From Phytopseudomonas straminea (GTDB lineage Bacteria; Pseudomonadota; Gammaproteobacteria; Pseudomonadales; Pseudomonadaceae): 64,000 nt of DNA. Positions 35,258 through 44,998 of this stretch are shown here, piece after piece; position 1 is the first letter of the stretch; each line of letters opens with the position of its first letter. The translations under genes were made by a program, and so were the position numbers. Location: positions 248,001 to 312,000 of the forward strand of contig NZ_FOMO01000001.1 of NCBI RefSeq assembly GCF_900112645.1, written 5' to 3'. The notes beneath the pieces are model-generated. The model was not told the DNA's origin, made no database searches, and worked only from the letters and a program-made list of their open reading frames with translations.

Positions 35258-37042
35258 ATGTCCAGCCTTTCGCCTGCCGCCGCCGACCGCCAGCTGGACC
35301 TCAACGAACTGCTGCGTGAGCTGGTCGGCCAGGGCCGCATCGCCCAGGAAAGCGCCGAGCAGTGTTTGGCGATCCGCCGCAGCGGTGCCAACACCGACCT
35401 GCACCCGCTGGAGTTCCTGGCTGCCCAGCAGCTGGAGGATCTGGCGCGCCCTGGCCGCACTCTGGATCTGGAAAGCCTGACCCAGTGGCTGGCGCAGCTG
35501 GCTGGCCAGCCGTACCTGCGCATCGACCCGCTGAAGATCGACGCGGCGGCGGTCACCCCGCTGATGTCCTACGCCTTCGCCCAGCGCCACAAGATCCTCG
35601 CCGTGGCGGTCAGCGCCGAAGCGGTGACCATCGCCAGCGCACAGCCGTTCATGCATAGCTGGGAAGCCAACCTCACCCACGTGCTCAAACGCCCGATCAA
35701 GCGCGTGGTAGCCAACCCGGCGGACATCCAGCGCTTCACCGTGGAGTTCTACCGCCTGGCCCGCTCGGTCAGTGGCGCCACCAACACCGATGCCAAGATC
35801 AGCAACGTCGGCAACTTCGAGCAGCTGCTCAACCTCGGCGCCCAGGACCAGGAACCGGACGCCAACGACGCCCACGTGGTGAACATCGTCGACTGGCTGT
35901 TCCAGTACGCCTTCCAGCAGCGCGCCAGTGACATCCATATCGAGCCGCGCCGCGAACAGGGCAGCGTGCGTTTTCGTATCGACGGCGTGCTGCACACCGT
36001 CTACCAGTTTCCCGCCCAGGTCACCATGGCCATCGTCAGCCGCCTGAAGACCCTGGGCCGTATGAATGTCGCCGAAAAGCGCAAACCCCAGGACGGTCGG
36101 GTGAAGACCAAGACGCCGGCCGGCAACGAGGTGGAACTGCGCCTGTCGACCCTGCCTACCGCCTTTGGCGAGAAGATGGTGATGCGCATCTTCGACCCCG
36201 ACGTACTGCTGCGCGGCTTCGACCAGCTGGGCTTCAGCCCCGATGACCTCAAGCGCTGGGAGAGCATGACCCGCCAGCCCAACGGCATCATTCTGGTCAC
36301 CGGCCCCACCGGCTCGGGCAAGACCACCACGCTGTACACCACCCTCAAGCAGCTGGCCACCGAGGAAGTGAACGTGTGCACCATCGAAGACCCCATCGAG
36401 ATGATCGAGGGCGCCTTCAACCAGATGCAGGTGCAGCACAACATCGACCTGACCTTCGCCAGCGGCGTGCGCGCGCTGATGCGCCAGGACCCGGACATCA
36501 TCATGGTCGGCGAGATCCGCGACCTGGAAACCGCCGAGATGGCCATCCAGGCGGCGCTGACCGGTCACCTGGTGCTTTCCACTCTGCACACCAACGACGC
36601 CCCCAGCGCCATCACCCGCCTGCTCGAACTGGGCGTGCCGCACTACCTGCTCAAGGCGACCCTGCTGGGCGTCATGGCCCAGCGCCTGGTACGCACCCTG
36701 TGCCCGCACTGCAAGGCACCGGTGGAATTCGACGAAGCGGACTGGCAAGAGCTCACCCGCCCCTGGAACGCCCCACTGCCGACCGGTGCGCACCGCGCCG
36801 TAGGCTGCGTCGAATGCCGGGAAACCGGCTACCGGGGGCGCGCCGGCGTGTACGAAATCATGCTGCTGAACGACAGCCTGAAACCGTTGATCAGCGCCGA
36901 TACCGACCTCACGCCGCTACGCCGTCAGGCCTTCAAGGATGGCATGCGCAGCCTGCGCCTTTCTGGTGCGCAAAAAATCGCTGCCGGGCAGACCACCCTT
37001 GAGGAAGTATTGCGCGTGACACCGCAAAGCGAGCAGCGCTAA
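35258..37042 (+). CDS. GspE/PilB-family secretion ATPase, orphan
   Basis: A 594-residue cytoplasmic hexameric ATPase of the type II secretion/type IV pilus assembly class. An N-terminal MshEN/GspE-N-like region (about 1-190) is followed by the ATPase core: Walker A GPTGSGKTT near residue 350, Asp box TIEDPIE, and LMRQDPDIIMVGEIRD with the TGHLVLSTLHTNDA His box. The zinc-type tetracysteine motif CPHC...CVEC lies near 485-525. No pseudopilin, GspF or secretin gene is adjacent. It either serves machinery encoded elsewhere or has a separate role. Confidence 0.9.
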   Translation: MSSLSPAAADRQLDLNELLRELVGQGRIAQESAEQCLAIRRSGANTDLHPLEFLAAQQLEDLARPGRTLDLESLTQWLAQLAGQPYLRIDPLKIDAAAVTPLMSYAFAQRHKILAVAVSAEAVTIASAQPFMHSWEANLTHVLKRPIKRVVANPADIQRFTVEFYRLARSVSGATNTDAKISNVGNFEQLLNLGAQDQEPDANDAHVVNIVDWLFQYAFQQRASDIHIEPRREQGSVRFRIDGVLHTVYQFPAQVTMAIVSRLKTLGRMNVAEKRKPQDGRVKTKTPAGNEVELRLSTLPTAFGEKMVMRIFDPDVLLRGFDQLGFSPDDLKRWESMTRQPNGIILVTGPTGSGKTTTLYTTLKQLATEEVNVCTIEDPIEMIEGAFNQMQVQHNIDLTFASGVRALMRQDPDIIMVGEIRDLETAEMAIQAALTGHLVLSTLHTNDAPSAITRLLELGVPHYLLKATLLGVMAQRLVRTLCPHCKAPVEFDEADWQELTRPWNAPLPTGAHRAVGCVECRETGYRGRAGVYEIMLLNDSLKPLISADTDLTPLRRQAFKDGMRSLRLSGAQKIAAGQTTLEEVLRVTPQSEQR

Positions 37043-37091
37043 TCTCTGAAGACGCGGGCCTGGACGGCCCGTTCGTGCCAGGAGCGCAGCC

Positions 37092-38699
37092 ATGAATATC
37101 CGCCAGAAAATGCTCGCCTGTGGGGCCGTCAGCATCGTTGCCACGCTTCTGGTCGGAGGCATCGGCCTCTGGGGTCAGGCGCAGCTCAGCGAAGCTCTGG
37201 CCGCCAACGAAATCAACGCTAACGCCCTGCGCCACCACATGGATGGCGACATGATGCACGACGCCCTGCGCGCCGACGTGCTGGCTGCCTTTTTGACCAA
37301 CCCGGGCGATGCTGCCGCGGCGACCCAGGTGCGCGACGACCTCAAAGAACACAGCGAGCGCTTCCGCAAGGCCATGGCGGAGAATGCGGCCCTGCCACTG
37401 GCGCCCGAGATTCGCCAGGCCATCGACGGCGTCGGCCCGGTACTGGAGGCTTATATCCAGTCGGCCAGCCGCATCGTCGACCAGGCACTCGCCGACCCGG
37501 TAGCGGCGCGGGCGCTGATGGCCGACTTCGCGCGCAGCTTCACCGCGCTGGAAGAGCGCAACGAAGCGATCAGCGAGCAGATCGAGGCCGCCGTCGCCCA
37601 GACCCGCGCACAAACCGAGACCACGGTGCAGCAGGCGTCCTGGTGGCAATGGGGCAGCCTGGGCCTGGCCTGCGTGCTGATCCTGGCGATCACCCGGCAA
37701 CTGCTGCACTCGGTGCTGCGGCCCCTGGCGAAGATCATCAACGCCGCACGCAGCATGGCCCAGGGCAATCTGCGCGCGCCGATCAGTGTCGACAGCCACG
37801 ACGAGGCCGGCCAGCTACAACAGAGCCTGGCCGACATGCAGAACAGCCTGCGGCAGATGATCGAAACCATCCGCACCGAAAGCGAGGAGCTGCGCCGCGC
37901 CTCCCAGCACCTGAGCCAGACCTCCGGCGAAGTGGCGCGCGGCGCCAGCGAGCAGGCCGACGGCGCCACCAGCATGGCCGCTGCCATGGAAGAGATGATC
38001 GGCAACATCGCCCAGATCGCCGAGCACACGCGCAGCGCTCGGGATATTTCCGAGCAGTCAGAGCAGCTGACCACCAGCGGCGGCCAGGTGATCGTCGGGG
38101 TGGTCGACGGCATGAATCACATCGCCGAGGCGGTGAGCCAGTCGTCTAGAACTGTCACCGTGCTGGGCCAGTCGTCCGAGGAAATCGACTCGATCATTCA
38201 GGTGATCCGCGGCATCGCCGAGCAGACCAACCTGCTGGCCCTCAACGCCGCCATCGAGGCCGCAAGGGCTGGCGAAGCCGGTCGTGGTTTCGCCGTGGTG
38301 GCTGACGAAGTGCGCGGCCTGGCGGCGCGTACCGCGCAGTCGACCCAGGAAATCACCGGCATGATCCAGCGCATTCGCGAGTCCACCGCCCAGGCGGTGA
38401 AAAGCATGGACGCAGGGGTTAGCCGGGTCAGCGATGGCGTCGGCCTGGCCCGGCAAGCCAATGCCTCGATCACCGAGATTCGCCAGGGTGTGCAGCGCTC
38501 GGCGCAGATGGTCGACGAGATCGCCCACACCATCACCGAGCAGTCCAAGGCCAGCAACGAAGTCGCCGAGCGGGTGGAAATGATCAGCGAGGTGGCACAG
38601 CGCAACAACCAGGCCATGCAGGAACTGGCGCACATGCTGGTGCAGATGGACAACTCCGCCCAGGCCATGCAGGCCTCGGTGCGGCGCTTCGAACTCTAG
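37092..38699 (+). CDS. Methyl-accepting chemotaxis protein
   Basis: A 535-residue transmembrane chemoreceptor. TM1 is at about residues 9-28, a helical periplasmic sensor of about 160 residues follows, then TM2 (about 190-205) and a HAMP domain. The cytoplasmic signalling domain has the hairpin tip [20 protein letters not shown] and [19 protein letters not shown]. The C-terminus RRFEL lacks a CheR-binding pentapeptide. It follows the GspE-like gene by 49 bases. The ligand is unknown. Confidence 0.92.
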   Translation: MNIRQKMLACGAVSIVATLLVGGIGLWGQAQLSEALAANEINANALRHHMDGDMMHDALRADVLAAFLTNPGDAAAATQVRDDLKEHSERFRKAMAENAALPLAPEIRQAIDGVGPVLEAYIQSASRIVDQALADPVAARALMADFARSFTALEERNEAISEQIEAAVAQTRAQTETTVQQASWWQWGSLGLACVLILAITRQLLHSVLRPLAKIINAARSMAQGNLRAPISVDSHDEAGQLQQSLADMQNSLRQMIETIRTESEELRRASQHLSQTSGEVARGASEQADGATSMAAAMEEMIGNIAQIAEHTRSARDISEQSEQLTTSGGQVIVGVVDGMNHIAEAVSQSSRTVTVLGQSSEEIDSIIQVIRGIAEQTNLLALNAAIEAARAGEAGRGFAVVADEVRGLAARTAQSTQEITGMIQRIRESTAQAVKSMDAGVSRVSDGVGLARQANASITEIRQGVQRSAQMVDEIAHTITEQSKASNEVAERVEMISEVAQRNNQAMQELAHMLVQMDNSAQAMQASVRRFEL

Positions 38700-38811
38700 C
38701 GCTCTAGCTCGCAGGTGGCGGCAGCCCTGGCTGTCGCCCCTGCAAGACGGTGGAACCACTGGCCCGTGGCCCGACTCTCAGAGAGAGGAAAACCCACAAG
38801 GAGTCATTGCC

Positions 38812-39114
38812 ATGCGCCGTTCTAGTTCGCTGTTGATCGCCGGCCTGTTTCTGGCCGCTGCTACTCAAGCCCATGCCGTAAACCTGCGTGACGTACTGTC
38901 GTCGGGTGCGACCACAGCGTCGACCTACCTGACATTCAAGGACAACAAAATGATCGTCCCTGCCCAGGATGATGCCAGCAGCTATATCGCCAGTAACGGC
39001 GAAATCCGCGGGCCATATCTTGAAGCGGCGCTGCAGAAGATCCGCACCGATAACCCGGATCTGCAAGCCAGCGACATGGAGCTGGCCACCGCGATTCTCA
39101 CTGCTCAGCAGTAA
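38812..39114 (+). CDS. DUF2388 small exported protein
   Basis: A 100-residue precursor with a signal peptide ending TQAHA and a mature domain of about 78 residues. The mature part has the DUF2388 features SSGATTASTYLTFKDNK and ASSYIASNGEIRGPYLEAAL. The family is confined largely to Pseudomonas and its function is unknown. The gene ends at a bidirectional terminator shared with gcvH. From memory, P. aeruginosa has DUF2388 genes in several copies. Confidence 0.83.
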   Translation: MRRSSSLLIAGLFLAAATQAHAVNLRDVLSSGATTASTYLTFKDNKMIVPAQDDASSYIASNGEIRGPYLEAALQKIRTDNPDLQASDMELATAILTAQQ

Positions 39115-39142
39115 TCGATCGCCTCACTGCCCCGCAGTGACG

Positions 39143-39170
39143 AAAAAGCCGGCCCCAGGGCCGGCTTTTT
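39143..39170. terminator. Bidirectional terminator between DUF2388 and gcvH
   Basis: AAAAAGCCGGCCC pairs with GGGCCGGCTTTTT around a very short loop. A T-run follows the stem on both strands, suiting two convergent genes. Confidence 0.9.
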
Positions 39171-39188
39171 CATGCCTCACATCACGGC

Positions 39189-39572
39189 TCAGCCGTCGAT
39201 GCTGGCCTCGTAGCCTGCGCTGTCCAGCAGCTTCTGCAGCTGCGAGGCGTCGCTCGGCTTCAACTTGAAGAACCAGCTGCCGTACGGGTCGTTGTTGACG
39301 CTTTCCGGGCTGTCGGCCAGAGCTTCATTGATGGCGATCACTTCGCCGCCGACCGGCGCATAGATGTCGGAAGCGGCCTTCACCGACTCCACCACACCGG
39401 CGTCCTGGCCTGCATCGAGCACCTTGCCGATTTCCGGCAGCTCGATGAACACCACATCACCCAGCGCCTCCTGAGCATGATCGGAGATGCCAACGGTCAC
39501 GCTGCCATCGGCTTCCAAGCGTGCCCATTCGTGGCTGGTGGCGTAACGCAGATCGGCGGGGATAGAGCTCAT
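39189..39572 (-). CDS. gcvH: Glycine cleavage system H protein
   Basis: Lipoyl carrier protein of the glycine cleavage complex, passing the aminomethyl group between P, T and L proteins. It has 127 residues, and K65 in [14 protein letters not shown] is the lipoylation site. ATG 39572 follows GAGGAACGAC. It lies downstream of gcvT in the same direction with an 82-base gap. The P-protein gene, usually next in this operon, is absent: a terminator and the DUF2388 gene follow instead. Confidence 0.95.
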   Translation of the reverse strand: MSSIPADLRYATSHEWARLEADGSVTVGISDHAQEALGDVVFIELPEIGKVLDAGQDAGVVESVKAASDIYAPVGGEVIAINEALADSPESVNNDPYGSWFFKLKPSDASQLQKLLDSAGYEASIDG

Positions 39573-39654
39573 GTTGTCGTTCCTCATCTGACAGGACGGC
39601 GACCGCGCCGTCCGGGGAATTTAGCAGGTGCTTACGGACGCGTCAGCGTGGACG

Positions 39655-40749
39655 TCAGATCAGCACCTTGCCATGGCGTACGAAACTGGGCTGCACCACG
39701 CGCAGCGGGTACCACTTGCCACGAATCTCCACCTCGGCGCGGTCACCGGTCTTGGCCGGTACACGGGCTAATGCGATGGACTTGCCAAGGGTCGGCGAGA
39801 AACTGCCACTGGTGATCTCGCCTTCACCAACGCCGGCGACGCGCACCACCTGATGGGCGCGCAGCACGCCACGCTCTTCGAGCACCACGCCGACCAGACG
39901 CGGATAACCGCCGGCTTCGTGCTGACGCTGCAGCGCCTCGCGGCCAATGAAAGCACGCCCACTCGGCTCCCAGGCCACCGTCCAGGCGAGGTTGCAAGTA
40001 AGCGGCGTGGACTGCTCGTCCATGTCCTGGCCGTACAGATTCAGGCCTGCTTCCAGACGCAGAGTGTCGCGCGCGCCCAGGCCGATTGGAGAAATACCGG
40101 CGCCGACCAGGTCGTTGAAGAACGCCACGGCTTCTCCAGCCGGCAGCATTATTTCCAGGCCATCTTCGCCGGTGTAGCCAGTACGGGCGATGAACCAGTT
40201 ACCGTCGGGCAGGCCCTGGAAGGGCTTGAGTTCGTGGATCAGACTGGCGCGGGACTGGCTCACCAGCTCGGCAGTACGGGCGCGGGCCTTGGGGCCTTGC
40301 ACGGCGAACATGGCGAAGTCGCTGCGCTCGCGCAGCTCGACGGCAAAGTCGGTGATCTGCGCACGCAGCCAGACCAGATCCTTGTCGCGGGTAGCCGCAT
40401 TGACCACCAGGCGGTAGGCCGGCACTTCAGGCGTGCCGAGCAGGTAGACGATCAGGTCGTCGATCACCCCGCCCTCTTCGTTGAGCATGGCGCTGTAAAG
40501 GGCCTTGCCCGGGCTTTGCAAGCGGCTCACATCGTTGGCCAGCAAGCGCTGCAGATAGCGCAGGGCATCAGCGCCCTGCACGTCGACCACGGTCATGTGG
40601 GAGACGTCGAAGACCCCGCAATCGCGGCGTACCTGGTGATGCTCCTCGACCTGGGAGCCATAGTGCAGCGGCATGTCCCAGCCGCCGAAATCGACCATCT
40701 TGGCGCCGAGCGCCAGGTGCAGGTCATAAAGAGGTGTGCGCTGTCCCAT
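39655..40749 (-). CDS. gcvT: Glycine cleavage system T protein (aminomethyltransferase)
   Basis: Transfers the methylene group from the H-protein lipoyl arm to tetrahydrofolate, releasing ammonia. The 364 residues start MGQRTPLYDLHLALGAKMVD, followed by FGGWDMPLHYGSQ and the folate-binding DVSHM region, with the C-terminal barrel ending near VQPSFVRHGK. ATG 40749 follows AAGGAGATCCC, an ideal site, so the open frame reaching 41052 is not used. First gene of gcvT-gcvH. I saw no glycine riboswitch in the 206 bases upstream. Confidence 0.94.
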   Translation of the reverse strand: MGQRTPLYDLHLALGAKMVDFGGWDMPLHYGSQVEEHHQVRRDCGVFDVSHMTVVDVQGADALRYLQRLLANDVSRLQSPGKALYSAMLNEEGGVIDDLIVYLLGTPEVPAYRLVVNAATRDKDLVWLRAQITDFAVELRERSDFAMFAVQGPKARARTAELVSQSRASLIHELKPFQGLPDGNWFIARTGYTGEDGLEIMLPAGEAVAFFNDLVGAGISPIGLGARDTLRLEAGLNLYGQDMDEQSTPLTCNLAWTVAWEPSGRAFIGREALQRQHEAGGYPRLVGVVLEERGVLRAHQVVRVAGVGEGEITSGSFSPTLGKSIALARVPAKTGDRAEVEIRGKWYPLRVVQPSFVRHGKVLI

Positions 40750-40955
40750 GGGATCTCCTTCCGGGCGTTGCAAGGCTGGGGCGCGCGTGAAGTGGGCCAT
40801 TCCAGATGAATTTGGACATGGCTGCATGGCGGGCCGCAGCGAATGGCGCGCATTGTAGCCGCATGGTCGGGGCGGGTCATCTCGCACATGGGCAAGCGGT
40901 GTAACAAAGCGCCCGACAGACATTGGCGCGCGGCCCTGGGCCGCAGGCTGACCGC

Positions 40956-42572
40956 TTATCCGATTCGCTGCGCCGAGCGGCGAATCAGCAGGATCACCGG
41001 CAAAAGACCGACCAGCACCAGGGTCAGCGCCGGCAGCGCGGCACGTGCCCATTCGCCCTCGCTGGTCATCTCGAAGATGCGCACGGCCAGGGTGTCCCAG
41101 CCGAACGGACGCATCAGCAGTGTGGCAGGCATTTCCTTGAGCACGTCGACGAACACCAGCAGAGCCGCGGTCAGCACACCGGGCATCAGCAGCGGCAGGT
41201 ACACACGCCCGAACAGCGGCAGGCCACCGACGCCGAGGCTGCGCGAGGCCTGAGCAAGTGACGGGCGAATGCGTGCCAGGCTGGTTTCCAGCGGCCCATG
41301 AGCTACGGCCAGAAACCGGATCAGGTAGGCGAGCAGCAAGGCGCCCAGGCTACCCAGCAACAGTGCCTTGCCGGCACCGCCGAGCCATTTCGACAGGGGA
41401 ATCACCACGCCGTTGTCCAAGGTGCTGAAGGCCAGCATGATCGCCACCGCCAGCATCGAGCCCGGCAGCGCGTAGCCGAGGTTGGCCAGGCCGACGGTAG
41501 CGCCCATCAGGCGGTTCGGCGCCTGGCGCCGCGCGAAGGCCAGCAGCAGGGCGACGGCCACGGTGATCAGCGCCGCCAGAGCGCCCAGGTACAGGGTGTG
41601 CTGGATAAGCGCCAGGTAGCGCTCATCCAGATCGAAGCGCCCGCGCTGCCAGCACCACACCACGAGCTGCAGCACTGGAATCACGAAGGCGCAGGCGAAC
41701 ACCAGCAGGCACCACGCACTGGCCGCCAGCGCGCGCAGGCCGGTCAGCCGGTACAGCGCGCCGCTGCGCGATCGCTCGACCGAGGGGCGCGCGGCGCCGC
41801 GGGCCCGGCGCTCGCCATAGAGCACCAGCATCACCGCGAACAACAGCAGGCAGGCCAGCTGCGCCGCGCTGCCCAGGCTGTAGAAGCCATACCAGGTCTT
41901 GTAGATGGCGGTGGTGAATGTATCGAAATTGAACACCGACACCGCACCGAAGTCGGCCAGGGTCTCCATCAGCGCCAGGGCCAGCCCAGCGCCGATAGCC
42001 GGCCGCGCCACCGGCAGGGCTACCCGCCAGAACGCCTGCAATGGCGTGAGGCCGAGCGTGCGCGCCGCCTCCGTCAGGCCCTTGCCCTGGGCCAGAAAGG
42101 CATTGCGCGCCAACAGGTAGACGTAGGGGTAGAACACCAGCACCAGAACGATGATCACCCCGGCGGTGGAGCGCACCCGTGGAAAGCGAATACCGCTGCC
42201 CAGCCACTCACGCAGCAGCGTTTGCAGCGGGCCGGAGAAATCCAGCAAGCCGACGAACACGAAGGCCAGCACGTAAGCGGGAATAGCAAAAGGCAGCATC
42301 AGCGCCCAGTCCAGCCAGCGCCGGCCGGGAAACTCGCAGAGGCTGGTCAGCCAGGCCAGGCTCACACCCAACAGCGTCACGCCCACACCGACGCCGACCA
42401 CCAGCGCTACGGTGTTGCCGATCAGCCGCGGCAGTTGGGTCTGCCACAGATGCGACCAGATCTGCCGATCCAACTCGTGCCAGCTCGCCAGCAACACCAG
42501 CAGCGGCATCAGCACCAGCAGGGCGACGGCAAAAGCGATGGGGTACCAGCGACGCTGGGTCGAATAGGCCAC
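40956..42572 (-). CDS. Iron(III) ABC transporter permease (FbpB/SfuB-like)
   Basis: Inner-membrane permease of a ferric iron importer. The 538 residues form two fused BPD permease domains with about 12 membrane segments. EAA loops are recognisable in ARTLGLTPLQAFWRVALPVARP (first half) and ASRSLGVGGLPLFGRVYLPL (second half). The start is GTG 42572, which follows GGAG; an earlier in-frame start at 42611 is poorly placed. It lies downstream of the binding-protein gene, with a strong hairpin between. No ATPase (FbpC) gene is present in the window. Confidence 0.9.
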   Translation of the reverse strand: MAYSTQRRWYPIAFAVALLVLMPLLVLLASWHELDRQIWSHLWQTQLPRLIGNTVALVVGVGVGVTLLGVSLAWLTSLCEFPGRRWLDWALMLPFAIPAYVLAFVFVGLLDFSGPLQTLLREWLGSGIRFPRVRSTAGVIIVLVLVFYPYVYLLARNAFLAQGKGLTEAARTLGLTPLQAFWRVALPVARPAIGAGLALALMETLADFGAVSVFNFDTFTTAIYKTWYGFYSLGSAAQLACLLLFAVMLVLYGERRARGAARPSVERSRSGALYRLTGLRALAASAWCLLVFACAFVIPVLQLVVWCWQRGRFDLDERYLALIQHTLYLGALAALITVAVALLLAFARRQAPNRLMGATVGLANLGYALPGSMLAVAIMLAFSTLDNGVVIPLSKWLGGAGKALLLGSLGALLLAYLIRFLAVAHGPLETSLARIRPSLAQASRSLGVGGLPLFGRVYLPLLMPGVLTAALLVFVDVLKEMPATLLMRPFGWDTLAVRIFEMTSEGEWARAALPALTLVLVGLLPVILLIRRSAQRIG

Positions 42573-42597
42573 GCAAACTCCAAAACGCGTAAAGCAC

Positions 42598-42623
42598 GAC
42601 GCCCCGGACAATGCCGGGGCGTC
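42598..42623 (-). other. Hairpin between the iron-binding protein and permease genes
   Basis: GACGCCCCGG and CCGGGGCGTC are perfect 10-base arms with a 6-base loop. No T-run follows. Such hairpins behind a binding-protein gene protect its mRNA and keep it more abundant than the permease message, which fits the required stoichiometry. Confidence 0.6.
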
Positions 42624-42671
42624 GCTTGCAGGCGCCTGGCTGGCCGCTAGCGGCTCGCTCGGGCGCAGTGG

Positions 42672-43673
42672 TCAGTTCCAGCCAGCGCGATCCATCAGGC
42701 GAATGGCCTCGGCCTGGCGCTTGCCGGCCACTTCGACGGCGATGCTGTCCGCCTTGAATTCACCCCAGGAGGCGACTTCCGCTGAAGGTTTCACCTTCGG
42801 GTTGGCCGGGAATTCCTTGTTGGCGTCGGCGAAGATGTTCTGCGCTTCGGCGCTGGTCATCCACTCGACCAGCTTCTGCGCGGCCTCTGGGTTCGGTGCA
42901 TGCTTGGTCAGGCCGACGCCGGACAGGTTGACGTGCACGCCGCGGTCATTCTGGTTCGGCCAGAACAGCTTGGCTTTCAGGTCAGGCTTCTGCTCGTGCA
43001 GACGGCCGAAGTAGTAGGTGTTGACGATGCCCACGTCGCACTGGCCGGCGGCCACGGCGTTGATCACCGAGTTGTCGTCCGGGAACGGGTCGGTGGCCAG
43101 GTTGCTGACCCAGCCCTTGATGATCTCTTCGGTCTTGGCTTCGCCGTGGGTTTCGATCAGGGTGGCGGTGAGCGACTGGTTGTAGACCTTCTTGCTGGTG
43201 CGCAGGCACAGGCGGCCTTCCCAGTTCTTGTCGGCCAGCGCTTCGTAGGTGGTCAGCTCGCCGTCCTTCACCCGCTCCGGCGAATAGACGATGGTGCGCG
43301 CACGCAGCGAGAGGCCGGTCCAGGCACCGCTGGCGGCGCGATACTGGGCAGGAATGTTGGCGTCGACGACGCTGGATTTCATCGGCTGCAGAATGCCCAT
43401 CTGCTCGGCCTGCCAGAGGTTGCCGGCGTCAACGGTGATCAGCAGGTCCGCCGGGGTGTTCTCGCCTTCGGCCTTGATGCGCTCCATCAGCGGCGCTTCC
43501 TTGTCGGTGATGAACTTCACCGCGACGCCGCTCTTGGCGGTATAGGCGTCGAACACCGGCTTGATCAGCTCGTCGATACGCGAGGAATAGACCACGACTT
43601 CATCGGCGGCCTGCACCGCGCTGGCCAGCGTACTGAGAGTGAAAACGGCGAGAAGCGCACGGCGTACCGACAT
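42672..43673 (-). CDS. Ferric iron ABC transporter substrate-binding protein (FbpA/AfuA-like)
   Basis: Periplasmic ferric-ion-binding protein. The 333-residue precursor starts [14 protein letters not shown], with a signal peptide ending VQAADE. The mature protein begins EVVVYSSR and contains the Tyr pair NTYYFGRL used by FbpA-type proteins to bind Fe(III). ATG 43673 was chosen because it begins the signal peptide and has AAGG upstream; the open frame to 43736 is longer without support. Transcribed towards the permease. A Fur-like site lies about 33 bases upstream of the start. Confidence 0.92.
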   Translation of the reverse strand: MSVRRALLAVFTLSTLASAVQAADEVVVYSSRIDELIKPVFDAYTAKSGVAVKFITDKEAPLMERIKAEGENTPADLLITVDAGNLWQAEQMGILQPMKSSVVDANIPAQYRAASGAWTGLSLRARTIVYSPERVKDGELTTYEALADKNWEGRLCLRTSKKVYNQSLTATLIETHGEAKTEEIIKGWVSNLATDPFPDDNSVINAVAAGQCDVGIVNTYYFGRLHEQKPDLKAKLFWPNQNDRGVHVNLSGVGLTKHAPNPEAAQKLVEWMTSAEAQNIFADANKEFPANPKVKPSAEVASWGEFKADSIAVEVAGKRQAEAIRLMDRAGWN

Positions 43674-43705
43674 GACAGAGACCTTGTGATGAACGAGGGA
43701 GCGAG

Positions 43706-43724
43706 GATGATAGTGACTCGCATC
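43706..43724. promoter_or_regulatory. Candidate Fur box upstream of the iron-binding protein gene
   Basis: GATGATAGTGACTCGCATC is an imperfect 19-base palindrome that matches the E. coli Fur consensus at about 10 of 19 positions. Its size and place ahead of an iron-uptake gene support Fur control, but the match is weak. Confidence 0.3.
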
Positions 43725-43767
43725 TGCATCGCCCACCAGCAGGTCGTTGCCAGATATTACCGCGCCA

Positions 43768-44994
43768 TCACGCCTTTGCCAGCTCCGGCAGGTCGCCGCT
43801 CAGGCCCAGGGCCTGGCGCACGAACAGCGCCTTGGCATCTTCCAGGCCGTCGACCAGATCAAGCCCAGCGTTGCGCGCCAGGCGCAGCGCCAGGGAATCG
43901 CTCTGGAACAGGCGCTGAAAGCCTTCCATCGCCGCCATCATCGCCAGGTTGTGGGGCATGCGCCGGCGCTCGTAACGGCTCAGCACGCGCTCGTCGGCCA
44001 GGCGCTCGCCGCGTGCCGCCGCCTGCGCCAGTACTTCGGCGAGCACCGCGGCGTCGAGGAAGCCGAGGTTGACGCCCTGCCCGGCCAGCGGATGGATGGT
44101 GTGGGCGGCGTCGCCGATAAGCGCCAGCCCCGGTTCGACGTAGCGCTTGGCGTGCCGCTGACGCAGCGGGATGCACAGGCGGCGATCCACCTGCAGCACC
44201 CGACCCAGGCGATGCTCGAAAGCCTCGCCGAGGGCAATGGAAAACCCGTCGTCACCCAGCGCCATCAGCTGAGCGGCGTGCTCCGGCGTGGTCGACCAGA
44301 CGATCGAGCACCAGTGCTCGCCATCGCGCTCGCCCAGCGGCAGGAAGGCCAGCGGACCTTCGTCGGTGAAGCGCTGCCAGGCCGTGGCCTGATGGGCCTC
44401 GGCACAGCGCACGCTGGTGACGATAGCGTGGTGCAGGTAATCCCATTCGCGGGTTTCGCAGCCGGCCAGGCGGCGCACCGCGGAATTGGCGCCATCCGCC
44501 GCGATAATTAGTGGCGTACGCAGCTCGCGGCCGTCGGCCAGGGTCAGCAGCCAGTCATCACCGGAGTGGCGCAGGCGCTCCAGGCGCGCATCGGCCAACA
44601 GCCCCACATCGCAGTCATGCAGGCGCTCGACGAGGGCGTCCTGGACCACGCGGTTCTCGACGATATGGCCCAGGGTCAAGGCGTGCACGCTGCCGGCGCT
44701 GAAATGAATATGGCCGGTGCCGCTGCCGTCCCACACATGCATTTCGCTGTAGGGGCAGCTGCGCCGCGCCAGCACGCCTGGCCAGGCGCCGAGGCGTTCG
44801 AGAATGCGCTGGCTGGCCATCGACAAGGCGCTGACCCGCGGCTCGTAGCTTGCGCTGGCGTCGAACGGTTCGACCCGCATCGGGCCGCCATCGAGCACCA
44901 GGCATTCCAGGCCATGCCCGCGCAAGGCCAGTGCCAGGGCGCTGCCGACCATACCGGCGCCCACGATGATCAGGTCTGCACGCATCTCGTTCAT
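43768..44994 (-). CDS. ubiI: UbiI-like FAD-dependent ubiquinone biosynthesis hydroxylase
   Basis: Flavin monooxygenase of the UbiH/UbiF/UbiI family, most likely the C5-hydroxylase of ubiquinone synthesis. It is 408 residues from ATG 44994; a second ATG nine bases later (44985) is equally possible, as GAGG lies upstream of both. The FAD motifs are [18 protein letters not shown] near the N-terminus and [22 protein letters not shown] near residue 295. Last gene of the operon. Assignment as UbiI rather than UbiF rests on its partnership with ubiH and pepP. Confidence 0.88.
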   Translation of the reverse strand: MNEMRADLIIVGAGMVGSALALALRGHGLECLVLDGGPMRVEPFDASASYEPRVSALSMASQRILERLGAWPGVLARRSCPYSEMHVWDGSGTGHIHFSAGSVHALTLGHIVENRVVQDALVERLHDCDVGLLADARLERLRHSGDDWLLTLADGRELRTPLIIAADGANSAVRRLAGCETREWDYLHHAIVTSVRCAEAHQATAWQRFTDEGPLAFLPLGERDGEHWCSIVWSTTPEHAAQLMALGDDGFSIALGEAFEHRLGRVLQVDRRLCIPLRQRHAKRYVEPGLALIGDAAHTIHPLAGQGVNLGFLDAAVLAEVLAQAAARGERLADERVLSRYERRRMPHNLAMMAAMEGFQRLFQSDSLALRLARNAGLDLVDGLEDAKALFVRQALGLSGDLPELAKA

Positions 44995-44998
44995 ATCC

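Noticed and set aside
35246..36793. 515-codon minus-strand frame opposite the GspE-like gene
   Set aside because: Antisense to a conserved ATPase; translation has no recognisable fold.
40750..40955. Possible glycine riboswitch upstream of gcvT
   Set aside because: The conserved glycine aptamer cores could not be found in this 206-base region.
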